From an uncultured Bacilli bacterium (GTDB lineage Bacteria; Bacillota_I; Bacilli_A; RFN20; CAG-449): 42,859 bases of DNA. Position 1 is the first letter of the stretch. Every line of letters starts with the position of its first letter. Where the stretch lies: NCBI GenBank assembly GCA_944332525.1, contig CALVKD010000056.1, positions 1 through 42,859 on the forward strand, given 5' to 3'. The translations under genes and the position numbers were made by a program. The notes beneath the pieces were generated by a model. It had not been told where the DNA came from. It was given only the letters and a program-made list of their open reading frames with translations, and ran no database searches. Positions 15,821-23,202 of this stretch are shown here, piece after piece.

Positions 15821-16649
15821 AGATTTAATAATCGATAGAAAAGCTTTATCATTAGCTTTACAAAAAGTTTTAAAAGATCAACACTTATCAATCAAAGAAT
15901 TAGCGGACTCTATTTCTGTAAACGAAAAAAATTTAGAGAAATGGACATTAAATCAAGCGAAAGTAATGCCTAGCAAAGAAGAACTCGATCGCTTCTGCGA
16001 AAAATATAACGTTGATGAAGAATCATTAATCAAAAAAGAAGTGAAACCGACTGCCGCGGAAAATAAACAAAAAGAGAAGGAATTAATTGATAAAGGTGAT
16101 AAATATTATGTTTATAACAATTCTCATCTCTTAAGCCATAAACTCTTTGGAATTATTCTTTCATTAGTAATTGCCGGAGTAATTATCGCTCAATCATCAA
16201 TTACTATCTATCTCGACCATTTCTGGTCAATTCCATCTATCTTTAACTTATTAACAGCTTTAATTTTCCTTTCAACCATCGTTTCATTATTATTCTTAAA
16301 ACCTCGAGTCAAACTCAATACTTTCAACAAGACGATGATTGCTCATCTCATTCATCTTGATGATAAATTACAGGTCTCAACGATGAAATTATCATTCCGT
16401 TTCAACGTAATTGTCATCTTAAACCTTTTATTCTCGATTACTGATTTATTCAGTTTATTCACTCAAGAAACAACTAAAGGCAACTCATTAATTTACGTAG
16501 TTATCACCTTAGCAGTCGTTTCTGTTATATTGGGCCTTGCCTTAATCAAAGTTATGTCTATTATCGTTAAAAATTATGACAGAGTAGCTATTTCGTATAA
16601 CGGCGAAGAAAAAGTTTACATTTTACAAAGTTCTCAAATTAAAAAATAA
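15813..16649 (+). CDS. membrane-anchored HTH protein A
   Basis: 278 residues. Residues about 8-70 form an XRE-type helix-turn-helix (LSIKELADSISVNEKNLEKW, PSKEELDRFCEKYNVDEESL). After a charged linker come four transmembrane segments (about 108-130, 140-160, 195-215, 226-250) and a short cytoplasmic tail. Such one-component membrane regulators are known in Firmicutes, but I recognise no specific relative. GGAGGGG lies 6 bases before the ATG. It ends at a strong terminator shared with the convergent group that carries two more membrane HTH proteins. Confidence 0.75.
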   Translation: MSKDLIIDRKALSLALQKVLKDQHLSIKELADSISVNEKNLEKWTLNQAKVMPSKEELDRFCEKYNVDEESLIKKEVKPTAAENKQKEKELIDKGDKYYVYNNSHLLSHKLFGIILSLVIAGVIIAQSSITIYLDHFWSIPSIFNLLTALIFLSTIVSLLFLKPRVKLNTFNKTMIAHLIHLDDKLQVSTMKLSFRFNVIVILNLLFSITDLFSLFTQETTKGNSLIYVVITLAVVSVILGLALIKVMSIIVKNYDRVAISYNGEEKVYILQSSQIKK

Positions 16650-16710
16650 AAGTTCTAGAACTTTTTATAAAAAAACTTCCGTGATTGACTCACAGAAGTT
16701 TCTTTTATAA
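16648..16710. terminator. double terminator between convergent membrane-HTH groups
   Basis: First, AAAAGTTCTAGAACTTTT (16648-16665), a perfect palindrome at the stop of the rightward gene. Then a 12-bp stem AAACTTCCGTGA / TCACAGAAGTTT (16673-16684 / 16690-16701) with T-rich tails on both strands, suited to stop transcription from either side. Confidence 0.8.
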
Positions 16711-16988
16711 TGACTTCGTTTTACTCAACAAGGCTACCAATTGATTTAATGTAATATCAAAGCAATATTTTACTTATTGATATTAGACATTATCAACTGT
16801 TGCGTAATTGATAAAGCTTCACCAACCTAAAGTTACTTAATAACTTTATTTGATATCAGTTCTAACAACCGAAATCACCATAACCCCACTATAGTACCTA
16901 GATACTATATCCAAGTAAATAGTGCATTATTTGACATTGTTTGACAATATCATACATTTGACATTTGTTGTCATGCATTTTACATTTG
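16702..16988. other. 287-bp non-coding stretch with repeats, 3' of the exported-protein gene
   Basis: No convincing gene. It holds three TTGACA copies (16931-16936, 16941-16946, 16958-16963) within an imperfect ATTTGACATT(T)GTT repeat, without partner -10 boxes, and a 20-base palindrome TATAGTACCTAGATACTATA (16890-16909). The only ORF noticed is a 26-codon minus-strand one across the repeats, without a ribosome binding site. It would be the 3' untranslated region of the leftward operon, reaching the terminator at 16673-16701. Confidence 0.5.
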
Positions 16989-17453
16989 CTATTGAACGAT
17001 TGTTCCAATAACCATGTTTGTATTCATATAATAAAGAGGTGTAATTAGTTCTTTGTCATTCATACCATCATTATAAGTGCATCTGCACATATAATATGTC
17101 ATTTTAATCGCAGTATACTCTAAATATAAACTTTCACCCATATTTAAATCATCAGAATGTACTTCATCGACTAATTCCATATCTTCATATGAATCTGGCC
17201 AATAATAAGTAAAATAAAGATATCCTGTCACTGGTACATGTGAAGGCAAAAATGTAAATGTATTTTTTATCGTAGCTCTTACAGTAGTTCTATCAATACA
17301 ATCAAGCGAAATATCTAAATTAGTGAACGCTCTTTCATCAATGTCGACACTTTCTTGTCTCGTTGCTATTACAGATTCATTATTAGTCAAAGGAGTAATA
17401 TATCCTGTTGACATTCCCCCGACAAACAAACCTAACAATAATAAATTAACCAT
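16989..17453 (-). CDS. exported protein of unknown function
   Basis: 154 residues. An N-terminal hydrophobic stretch (MVNLLLLGLFVGGMSTGY) looks like a signal peptide; the mature part has no further membrane span and carries four cysteines (CIDR, MCRC and earlier), which could form disulfides outside the cell. The central TVRATIKNTFTF and GYLYFTYYW suggest beta-strands. I do not recognise the family. AGGAAGG precedes the ATG, which follows the stop of HTH protein C by 10 bases. The gene order regulator-regulator-exported protein suggests a sensing or regulated surface function (inference). Confidence 0.6.
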   Translation of the reverse strand: MVNLLLLGLFVGGMSTGYITPLTNNESVIATRQESVDIDERAFTNLDISLDCIDRTTVRATIKNTFTFLPSHVPVTGYLYFTYYWPDSYEDMELVDEVHSDDLNMGESLYLEYTAIKMTYYMCRCTYNDGMNDKELITPLYYMNTNMVIGTIVQ

Positions 17454-17463
17454 ATAACCTTCC

Positions 17464-17970
17464 TCAAATTTCCTTTTTAGTAATTTTTTTATGTAGCCTT
17501 AAAATAAGTATAGTAACAACTATAAAAGCAATCAAATCAAGAATAATAAATAATAGGACTATGTAAAAATTACTATAATATTGTACGTCATTAATTATTC
17601 CATCATCATAGTAATCATTTTTATAATTAATACCTAAAATTAGTCCTCCAATAAACATAAATATGAATTCAATAATACTTATAATAATTAATATCACTAA
17701 AAGCAATTTATAATTTCTTTTAAATATTCTAATAACTTCTAATTCGGATATCTTTTCTTCCTCTTCTTCAACCAAACCAAAAGAAGAAAAAGGAACATTG
17801 AAATATTTCGACATTGCTTCAACATTTTCTGTTGTCGGAATGGTTTTACCAGTTTCCCAATTTGAGATAGTTTGCCTAGATACCTTTAGAATTTCTGCAA
17901 GTTTTTCCTGCTTTATACACTTGCATTTTCTTAATTTATGGATATACTCAGATATTTCTTGCGTTTTCAT
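17464..17970 (-). CDS. membrane-anchored HTH protein C
   Basis: 168 residues. A well-formed XRE/Cro helix-turn-helix occupies about residues 7-62 (KQEKLAEILKVSRQTISNWE, GKTIPTTENVEAMSKYFNVP). An acidic linker (EEEEEK) leads to two transmembrane segments (about 92-115 and 138-160) and a short basic tail. Its ATG lies 23 bases inside the upstream gene in another frame, with GGAG before it, so the two HTH proteins are translationally linked and may act as a pair. Target unknown. Confidence 0.75.
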   Translation of the reverse strand: MKTQEISEYIHKLRKCKCIKQEKLAEILKVSRQTISNWETGKTIPTTENVEAMSKYFNVPFSSFGLVEEEEEKISELEVIRIFKRNYKLLLVILIIISIIEFIFMFIGGLILGINYKNDYYDDGIINDVQYYSNFYIVLLFIILDLIAFIVVTILILRLHKKITKKEI

Positions 17971-18478
17971 CTTTTGTTTTCTCCAGCAAAGTCTTTAAGT
18001 TTCTTTTTGATTCCAAAGTATATAAAAGTTTTCTAATCGATAAAATTAGCCAAGCAATATTAAAAATCAATATTATAATAAAAATTATTACTTCTACCGA
18101 AGAAAAATCGTAACTTTTTGTATGAACAGAGTTATCAAAAAATCCCCCGGATACAATCCAAGCAAATATATTGAAAAATATTACTATAGCTAAACAAACA
18201 CTACTTATCACAATACTGGTAATATTCATTATCTGAGCATTCATAATTGCTGACATATCTTTAAGATAATTAATTTTAATTTCTTTAAAAAAATTAAAAT
18301 CCTTATTTTTACTCATCTTACCGACTTTAATCAAGCTCTCATAACTCGGTATACTAACACCTTTTTCCCAACGAATAACAGTCGCCTGACTAACCGACAA
18401 CTCTTCTGAGAATTGTTCACGCGACATATTGTTTTCATTTCGTATTTGATTAATCAATTCAGCGTATCTTTTACTCAT
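17948..18478 (-). CDS. membrane-anchored HTH protein B
   Basis: 176 residues. The N-terminal XRE helix-turn-helix (about residues 6-60) reads MSREQFSEELSVSQATVIRW, GVSIPSYESLIKVG. Two transmembrane segments follow (about 86-110 and 128-150), then a charged tail. No Shine-Dalgarno sequence precedes the ATG; a -10-like TAATAT (plus 18492-18497) would start transcription about 6 bases upstream of it. An inverted repeat TTGAAA-n8-TTTCAA (18510-18529) sits just upstream and could be the binding site for one of these regulators. First gene of the leftward three-gene operon. Confidence 0.75.
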   Translation of the reverse strand: MSKRYAELINQIRNENNMSREQFSEELSVSQATVIRWEKGVSIPSYESLIKVGKMSKNKDFNFFKEIKINYLKDMSAIMNAQIMNITSIVISSVCLAIVIFFNIFAWIVSGGFFDNSVHTKSYDFSSVEVIIFIIILIFNIAWLILSIRKLLYTLESKRNLKTLLEKTKDENARNI

Positions 18479-18509
18479 AAATCTAACATCTATATTAAGT
18501 AAAATACCT

Positions 18510-18529
18510 TTGAAAAACTATAATTTCAA
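18510..18529 (-). promoter_or_regulatory. possible operator of the membrane-HTH operon
   Basis: TTGAAA (18510-18515) and TTTCAA (18524-18529) form an inverted repeat with an 8-base spacer directly upstream of the predicted -10. The position suggests autoregulation by the XRE-type product; not testable here. Confidence 0.35.
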
Positions 18530-18530
18530 G

Positions 18531-18558
18531 AAAAAAGGATTGCCTTTTTGCAATCCTT
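18531..18558 (-). terminator. intrinsic terminator of the rpmH-rnpA-yidC-jag operon
   Basis: Minus-strand stem AAGGATTGC / GCAATCCTT (plus 18550-18558 and 18535-18543) with loop AAAAAG and a TTTTTT tail, starting a few bases after the jag stop. Confidence 0.85.
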
Positions 18559-18563
18559 AATAA

Positions 18564-19148
18564 TTAATCGATATATTTAATTGAAAGTCTTCTTTCCTTA
18601 CCAACCCCATCAGATTCGGTTTTGATATGCGGCATACCTGCTAAAGCATTATGAACCGCTCTTCTTTCATCTGGAGTTAAATAATCAAGAGTTACATCGT
18701 TTTTAGTATTTTGAACTTCGTGAGCAAGTCTTTTTGCTAAACGAATAGTTCTTTCATACTTTTCAACTTTATAATTGCCAATATCGAGCAAGATCCGATA
18801 TCTCTTTTTATAACGGTTGTTCACTGCAATTTTTGTTAACTCATTAAGAGATTGTAATGATTTACCTTCTTTGCCGATTAAAATTGCATTACGGTCTGAT
18901 TCAATTCTTAATTTAATAACTCCGTCATTTAAAGATGGTGTTACTTTGTTATCAAAACCTAAAGCTTCAATTCCATCATGGACATATTTTTGAGCAAAAG
19001 CGATAACATCCATAATTGTGAAGACTTCAATTTTTGCGTGTTCAGCATCTTCTTCAAGTAAGAGATATTCGATTTCTTCTTCTGAGCAATATTCAGCTTC
19101 TGCAGCATTTTTAATTGCTTCGTTTAATGTTTTTCCTTCGTAAATCAT
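18564..19148 (-). CDS. jag: Jag/KhpB RNA-binding protein
   Basis: 194 residues with the three domains of Jag: an N-terminal Jag_N (MIYEGKTLNEAIKNAAE), a KH domain with the modified loop LIGKEGKSLQSLNEL (about residues 92-106), and a C-terminal R3H domain (YERTIRLAKRLAHEV, LTPDERRAVHNAL). It binds RNA with KhpA and affects cell-wall growth in Gram-positive bacteria. Last gene of the oriC-proximal leftward operon, immediately after yidC. Confidence 0.93.
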   Translation of the reverse strand: MIYEGKTLNEAIKNAAEAEYCSEEEIEYLLLEEDAEHAKIEVFTIMDVIAFAQKYVHDGIEALGFDNKVTPSLNDGVIKLRIESDRNAILIGKEGKSLQSLNELTKIAVNNRYKKRYRILLDIGNYKVEKYERTIRLAKRLAHEVQNTKNDVTLDYLTPDERRAVHNALAGMPHIKTESDGVGKERRLSIKYID

Positions 19149-19159
19149 TGTTTCACTCC

Positions 19160-20584
19160 TTATTTGGTTTTATATTTTGCAAATTTTTTCTTATCGGAGT
19201 GCTTTGCTACGATAAGTTGAACAATAATAGATTGACATAAAGTAATGATAGCGGCAATAGTCCAATAAATCGCCATAGCAACTGGTAACATAAAGCCGGT
19301 GAATAAAATCATACAGAACATAACAATTTGTGTGATTTTCATCGTTTTTGCTTGTTGAGACATCATCGCTGTCTTTGGAGTTTTTCCATTCTTCTTAGCT
19401 CTTCTCTTTTGTAAGAACTGTGGAAGGAACATACCGACTGCTTGGGCTAAAGCCATTACGATGAAGAGGATTAAAGCTACTCCGCTTGCCCAACCTGACC
19501 AGTTGAGAATTGAGTTACCGGTTTGAGCGGATAATCTCAAGCCGAATAAATCACCATCTCTAAGGATTGCTGATCCTTGCATAGCTCCCCAAACCGGGAT
19601 AAAGATAATAAACTGTAAAACTAAGGTAATAATCATTCCGAACGGATTAATCTTATATTTCTTATATAATTTCATCTGTTCTTGAGCGAGAGCTTGCTTC
19701 TCGTATTGATTATCTTGGGCATGTGGATATTTAGCTTGTAAAGCTTCAAGTTCAGGCTGTAATTCCTGCATTCTTGTTTGGCTCATTGTTTGCTTTAATG
19801 TTAAGAGCATCAAGACGCCTCTAACAATTAAAGTAACAAAGAAAATAGATAAGATAATTCCTCCGACACCTAGTGAATGCATTCCGGCCGCGAAGTAATA
19901 TAACATCGCTGAAATTGGCCAGACTAATAAGCCTTCAAGGATTCCGTAATGGAATGCATCTCCCCAAGACTTGCCTTCTAACTTTAATCCATCAAACACC
20001 CCATCAACTGGTGTAATACAAGCAGTTATTGAATTTGCATAGGTATTAAACTTACTTTCTAAGGTAATAAAGAAATAGTTTGTTCCTAAATCATCGATAG
20101 TTAAGCCGTTATTAAGAGCTTCATTTCTCCAAAGACGGTAATTTGACCAAATATCGTTAAGAGAAGTTGTTCCTTCTTTTGCGTATTTAGTTAATGCATA
20201 TTCATTGCTTTCGATGAATGCTGAACGAACTGCTCCTTCTGAAGTTAATTCTGTCACTTGAATATCAGAGTATTTTTTAGTGACTTCCTCACCTTCAACG
20301 GTATAGGTAAGTTCTGTGCTTGAATAATAAGATTTGACGGTTTCAGCAACCTTTTCTTCGATATAGACGAAGAATGTCTCACTAGGAGCAAAATAAAGAT
20401 CTGTTTTATTAACATCTTCAATTATGACCTGGAGATTTGTTTTATCATTGCCGGCATCTGCCCTTTCATAAGTAACCATCATATTGGCCTTATCTTGGAC
20501 AGTACAGAAAGATTTAGTACATCCTGTTAAAGCGACTAATCCGACAAACAGGGCGGCTATCTTCCATTTAGTCTTTTTTTGCAT
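19160..20584 (-). CDS. yidC: YidC/Oxa1 membrane insertase (lipoprotein form)
   Basis: 474 residues. The N-terminus has a lipoprotein signal with lipobox LTGC (Cys about residue 22). A periplasmic-side domain of roughly 190 residues precedes the insertase core of five membrane segments, which begins near GILEGLLVWPIS and includes GGIILSIFFVTLIVRGVL and FIPVWGAMQ. B. subtilis SpoIIIJ is about 260 residues, so the extracellular domain here is large. It inserts membrane proteins, alone or with SecYEG. Its ATG lies 17 bases inside rnpA, with GGAGG before it. Confidence 0.92.
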   Translation of the reverse strand: MQKKTKWKIAALFVGLVALTGCTKSFCTVQDKANMMVTYERADAGNDKTNLQVIIEDVNKTDLYFAPSETFFVYIEEKVAETVKSYYSSTELTYTVEGEEVTKKYSDIQVTELTSEGAVRSAFIESNEYALTKYAKEGTTSLNDIWSNYRLWRNEALNNGLTIDDLGTNYFFITLESKFNTYANSITACITPVDGVFDGLKLEGKSWGDAFHYGILEGLLVWPISAMLYYFAAGMHSLGVGGIILSIFFVTLIVRGVLMLLTLKQTMSQTRMQELQPELEALQAKYPHAQDNQYEKQALAQEQMKLYKKYKINPFGMIITLVLQFIIFIPVWGAMQGSAILRDGDLFGLRLSAQTGNSILNWSGWASGVALILFIVMALAQAVGMFLPQFLQKRRAKKNGKTPKTAMMSQQAKTMKITQIVMFCMILFTGFMLPVAMAIYWTIAAIITLCQSIIVQLIVAKHSDKKKFAKYKTK

Positions 20585-20921
20585 TAGTTATTCCTCCAAT
20601 TTTTTTAAATAACTTACTTAATTCTTCTTCATTTTGGTGATAGTTCTTTTTGAGGAACCCTTTACGGACAATCACCACATAATCAAGTCTCTCGATTATC
20701 CCTTGTTTTAATAAATCCCAAATCATCGCGCGGATCTGTCTTCTAACTTTAACTCTAGTAACAGCTCCTCCAACTTTTTTCGATGCCGATATTCCAAATC
20801 GAGGATCGGGATACTCGTTTTTAAGATAGTAGATTACAAATGAGTCATTAGCTAAACTCTTTTTGGATGAAATAACTTTTTGGAAATCTTGTTTAGATTT
20901 AACTCTCAACTTTTTTTCCAT
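20568..20921 (-). CDS. rnpA: ribonuclease P protein component
   Basis: 117 residues. It has the RnpA signature: an N-terminal LRVKSKQDFQKVISSKK, PRFGISASKKVGGAVTRVKV with KVRRQIRAM (the RNR motif region), and YVVIVRKGF. It is the protein subunit that aids precursor tRNA 5' processing. GGAGG lies upstream of the ATG. The tail overlaps yidC by 17 bases; between it and rpmH lies a partial terminator. Confidence 0.94.
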   Translation of the reverse strand: MEKKLRVKSKQDFQKVISSKKSLANDSFVIYYLKNEYPDPRFGISASKKVGGAVTRVKVRRQIRAMIWDLLKQGIIERLDYVVIVRKGFLKKNYHQNEEELSKLFKKIGGITNAKKD

Positions 20922-20940
20922 CGTTTTTCCTCCATTGTAG

Positions 20941-20971
20941 AAAAACCACTAAGGCTAACCCTAGTGGTTTT
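20941..20971 (-). terminator. partial terminator/attenuator between rpmH and rnpA
   Basis: On the minus strand AAACCACTA / TAGTGGTTT (plus 20962-20970 / 20943-20951), extended by two GC pairs, with a TTTTT tail. It lies right after the rpmH stop and before the rnpA ribosome binding site, so it may reduce rnpA expression relative to rpmH. Confidence 0.6.
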
Positions 20972-20988
20972 AACAAGTAACATTTAGC

Positions 20989-21123
20989 TTAAGCAGAAAG
21001 GACTTTTCTACCTTTAAGTCTTCTCCTAGCTAACACTTTACGACCGTTTGGGGTTGCCATTCTAGCACGGAAACCAGCGGTGTTTTGGTGTTTTCTTTTA
21101 CTTGGTTGATACGTTCTTTTCAT
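20989..21123 (-). CDS. rpmH: 50S ribosomal protein L34
   Basis: 44 residues starting [20 protein letters not shown] and ending [11 protein letters not shown], the standard L34 sequence, including [14 protein letters not shown]. First gene of the leftward operon next to the origin, with GGAGG before the ATG. Confidence 0.97.
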   Translation of the reverse strand: MKRTYQPSKRKHQNTAGFRARMATPNGRKVLARRRLKGRKVLSA

Positions 21124-21160
21124 TGATACACCTCCGAATTTATACTAACATACGCTTGTT

Positions 21161-21189
21161 ATTATAATTTTATATATATATTAAGTCAA
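21161..21189 (-). promoter_or_regulatory. rpmH promoter
   Basis: On the minus strand TTGACT (plus 21184-21189), a 17-bp spacer and a perfect TATAAT (plus 21161-21166). The predicted start is near 21154, about 30 bases before the rpmH ATG. Confidence 0.85.
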
Positions 21190-21409
21190 ATAAAAATGTA
21201 TCAATTAATAAATTTTATCAAAGGCGTCTTTACGCGGTTTTCATAAGCTCTTAAATACTAGTTATCAACACATAAACGAAAATGAATAAATTGTTTTGTT
21301 TTATTCAGCAAAGATTTTTTCATTCAGAAAATAATTTATGTTTACAAACTTTATAACATTGATGTTAATAACGTTATTTTAAGTGTTGATAAACGTTAAA
21401 AACCTATAT

Positions 21410-21426
21410 CTCCATGGGCTTTTTTT
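21410..21426 (+). repeat. oriC 17-mer direct repeat, copy 1
   Basis: CTCCATGGGCTTTTTTT, identical to 21545-21561. It lies between DnaA-box groups and is followed by a CTCCACATCG stretch. Its role is not known to me. Confidence 0.8.
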
Positions 21427-21544
21427 CTCCACATCGAAAAGATGATTGTTGAAAAGTATAAACATTATCAACGTTGATAATTATCCACATGTTTATCAAC
21501 AAGTTATCCACGTGGAAAAATGTGGATAACTAAAAATATATAAC

Positions 21545-21561
21545 CTCCATGGGCTTTTTTT
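21545..21561 (+). repeat. oriC 17-mer direct repeat, copy 2
   Basis: Second copy of CTCCATGGGCTTTTTTT, 135 bases after the first. Both copies are preceded by an AAAA(A/C)-TATA-type stretch and flank the main DnaA-box cluster. Confidence 0.8.
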
Positions 21562-21623
21562 TACTTTTTGATGTTGATAAGTAAAAAACGCGTTTTTTTA
21601 TTTGTTTTTTTTAGATTTAGTTA

Positions 21624-21632
21624 TGTTATTAT
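21624..21632 (+). promoter_or_regulatory. dnaA promoter (extended -10)
   Basis: TGTTATTAT is an extended -10; a loosely placed TTGTTT at 21602-21607 is the nearest -35. The predicted start is about 18 bases before the ATG and AGAGGGA lies in between. Confidence 0.5.
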
Positions 21633-21656
21633 CTTAATTACTAAGAGGGAAAGACT

Positions 21657-23051
21657 ATGGTATCTATGAAAACAAAACAAGCTACTGCTTGGAATCAAAT
21701 TTTGAAGATGGTTTCAAATAAAGTCGACAAACATACTTTTGAATGTTTTTTTGAAGGAATTGAACTTGATGAAGTAACTGATAATCAAGTAACTTTAGTC
21801 GTGCCATCGTCTTTAGCCAAACAGTTTTTTTCTCATTCTGCAGACGCATCTAATACTCTGAAAGATGCTATTAGCAATGTTTATGGTCATGATTATCAAA
21901 ATATTTCTTATTTGACTCCTGATGAAGCAAAACTTTTACGAAATCATTCTGAGTTAAAGAAAGTTACTAGCTATGGTGAACCTCAAACAAACTCACACTT
22001 CTTCTCTAACTGCAAAATTAATCCAAATTATACTTTCGACAACTTTGTTGTCGGTGATTGTAACCGCGATGCTGTTAGAGCTTCTTTATTAATCGCCAAT
22101 AGCCCTGGTGTTGCTTATAATCCTCTTTTTATCTATTCAAAATCCGGTTTAGGCAAGACCCATTTACTGCATTCAATCGCTAATTTTTATCTTGAAAAGC
22201 ATCCAAATGCTAAGGTTTTATACATCACTAGCGATGCTTTTATCGATGAATTTGTTAAATATGTTAAAGGATCGCAAGAAAGCCAATCCTTAAAGGAATA
22301 CTTTAGTGATGTCGACTTACTATTAGTCGATGATATTCAGTTCTTATCAGATAAAACTAAGACTGCTGAAATGTTTTTCTACATTTTCTCTCAATTATTT
22401 AATAACGGACATCAAATCGTTTTAACAAGTGACCGTCATCCTAAAGACTTAAAAGGTCTAGAAGAAAGACTTGTTTCCCGTTTTTATATGGGCTTATCGG
22501 TCAATATGCAGTCGCCTGATACCGATACATTACTTGAAATCTTAAAAAGAAAGATTGTTTCTCGCGGCTTGGACTTAAAGAAATTTGATCCGGAAGGCTT
22601 AATTTTTATCGCTGAAAAGTTTTCACATAACGTCAGAGAGCTTGAAGGCGCGCTAAACCGCTTATTATTCTCGCTTTCATCAAATGAAAATAAATATGTC
22701 TCGCTTGATGAAGTAAAAGCAACATTCTCATATCTTCAAGGTATTGATAGCAATGATAAAAAGAATCTCAGCGAAGATGATGTTATTGATGAAGTAGCTC
22801 GTTATTACCATCTCAATAGCGAAATTATTAAATCCAAGAACAGAAAAGCTCAAGTAGCTTTAGCTAGACGTATTGCGATGTATCTCTGCCGTTATTTATT
22901 GCAGTCATCATTAAAAACAATCGGTAAAGTTTTCTCAAGAGATCATTCAACCGTGATAACTGCTGTCTCAAAAGTGGAAAAAGAGTTGAAAACTAACACC
23001 TTAATGTTGAAAGCTGTAAGCGACATAAAAAAGAGCTTAAAAGCAGCGTAA
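21657..23051 (+). CDS. dnaA: chromosomal replication initiator DnaA
   Basis: 464 residues. Domain I is at the N-terminus (WNQILKMVSNKVDKHTFECFF). The AAA+ core has Walker A SGLGKTHLLHSI (about 162-173), Walker B LLLVDDIQFL and the arginine finger region RLVSRF. Domain IV ends with the DnaA signature DHSTVITAV. It binds the boxes in the adjacent oriC and opens the origin in ATP form. AGAGGGA is 7 bases before the ATG; the second ATG, 9 bases on, is less well placed. Confidence 0.97.
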   Translation: MVSMKTKQATAWNQILKMVSNKVDKHTFECFFEGIELDEVTDNQVTLVVPSSLAKQFFSHSADASNTLKDAISNVYGHDYQNISYLTPDEAKLLRNHSELKKVTSYGEPQTNSHFFSNCKINPNYTFDNFVVGDCNRDAVRASLLIANSPGVAYNPLFIYSKSGLGKTHLLHSIANFYLEKHPNAKVLYITSDAFIDEFVKYVKGSQESQSLKEYFSDVDLLLVDDIQFLSDKTKTAEMFFYIFSQLFNNGHQIVLTSDRHPKDLKGLEERLVSRFYMGLSVNMQSPDTDTLLEILKRKIVSRGLDLKKFDPEGLIFIAEKFSHNVRELEGALNRLLFSLSSNENKYVSLDEVKATFSYLQGIDSNDKKNLSEDDVIDEVARYYHLNSEIIKSKNRKAQVALARRIAMYLCRYLLQSSLKTIGKVFSRDHSTVITAVSKVEKELKTNTLMLKAVSDIKKSLKAA

Positions 23052-23075
23052 AATGCTGATAAAGATGGGATTTTC

Positions 23076-23084
23076 TGGTATAAT
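23076..23084 (+). promoter_or_regulatory. dnaN promoter (extended -10)
   Basis: TGGTATAAT: TG at 23076-23077 with perfect TATAAT at 23079-23084, lying between dnaA and dnaN. A DnaA box at 23128-23136 lies downstream in the leader. Confidence 0.65.
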
Positions 23085-23202
23085 ATACTTGTCTGAAAAA
23101 GCAGGGAAATTCTTAAATAAAACACGCTTATCCACACTTTCCACAGGCCTTATTATTATTGTTAATAAAAATAAAAAATAAATTAAATTAAAAGGAGCAA
23201 TT

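Larger units (their letters stand above)
21241..21656. other. oriC: chromosomal replication origin oriC
   Basis: The rpmH-dnaA interval carries many DnaA boxes. TTATCCACA-type: 21481-21489 (+), 21504-21512 (+, ends CG), 21521-21529 (-). TTATCAACA-type: 21262-21270 (+), 21384-21392 (-), 21465-21473 (+), 21472-21480 (-, overlapping the previous one), 21493-21501 (+), 21572-21580 (-). The cluster 21465-21529 is the core. An AT-rich stretch with T tracts at 21591-21640 next to dnaA is the likely unwinding element. One more TTATCCACA lies at 23128-23136 between dnaA and dnaN. Transcription diverges from here. Confidence 0.92.

Noticed and set aside
16921-16980. CRISPR-like or tandem repeat array
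   Set aside because: The repeated TTGACA units are short, irregular and only three in number, without spacers of constant length.
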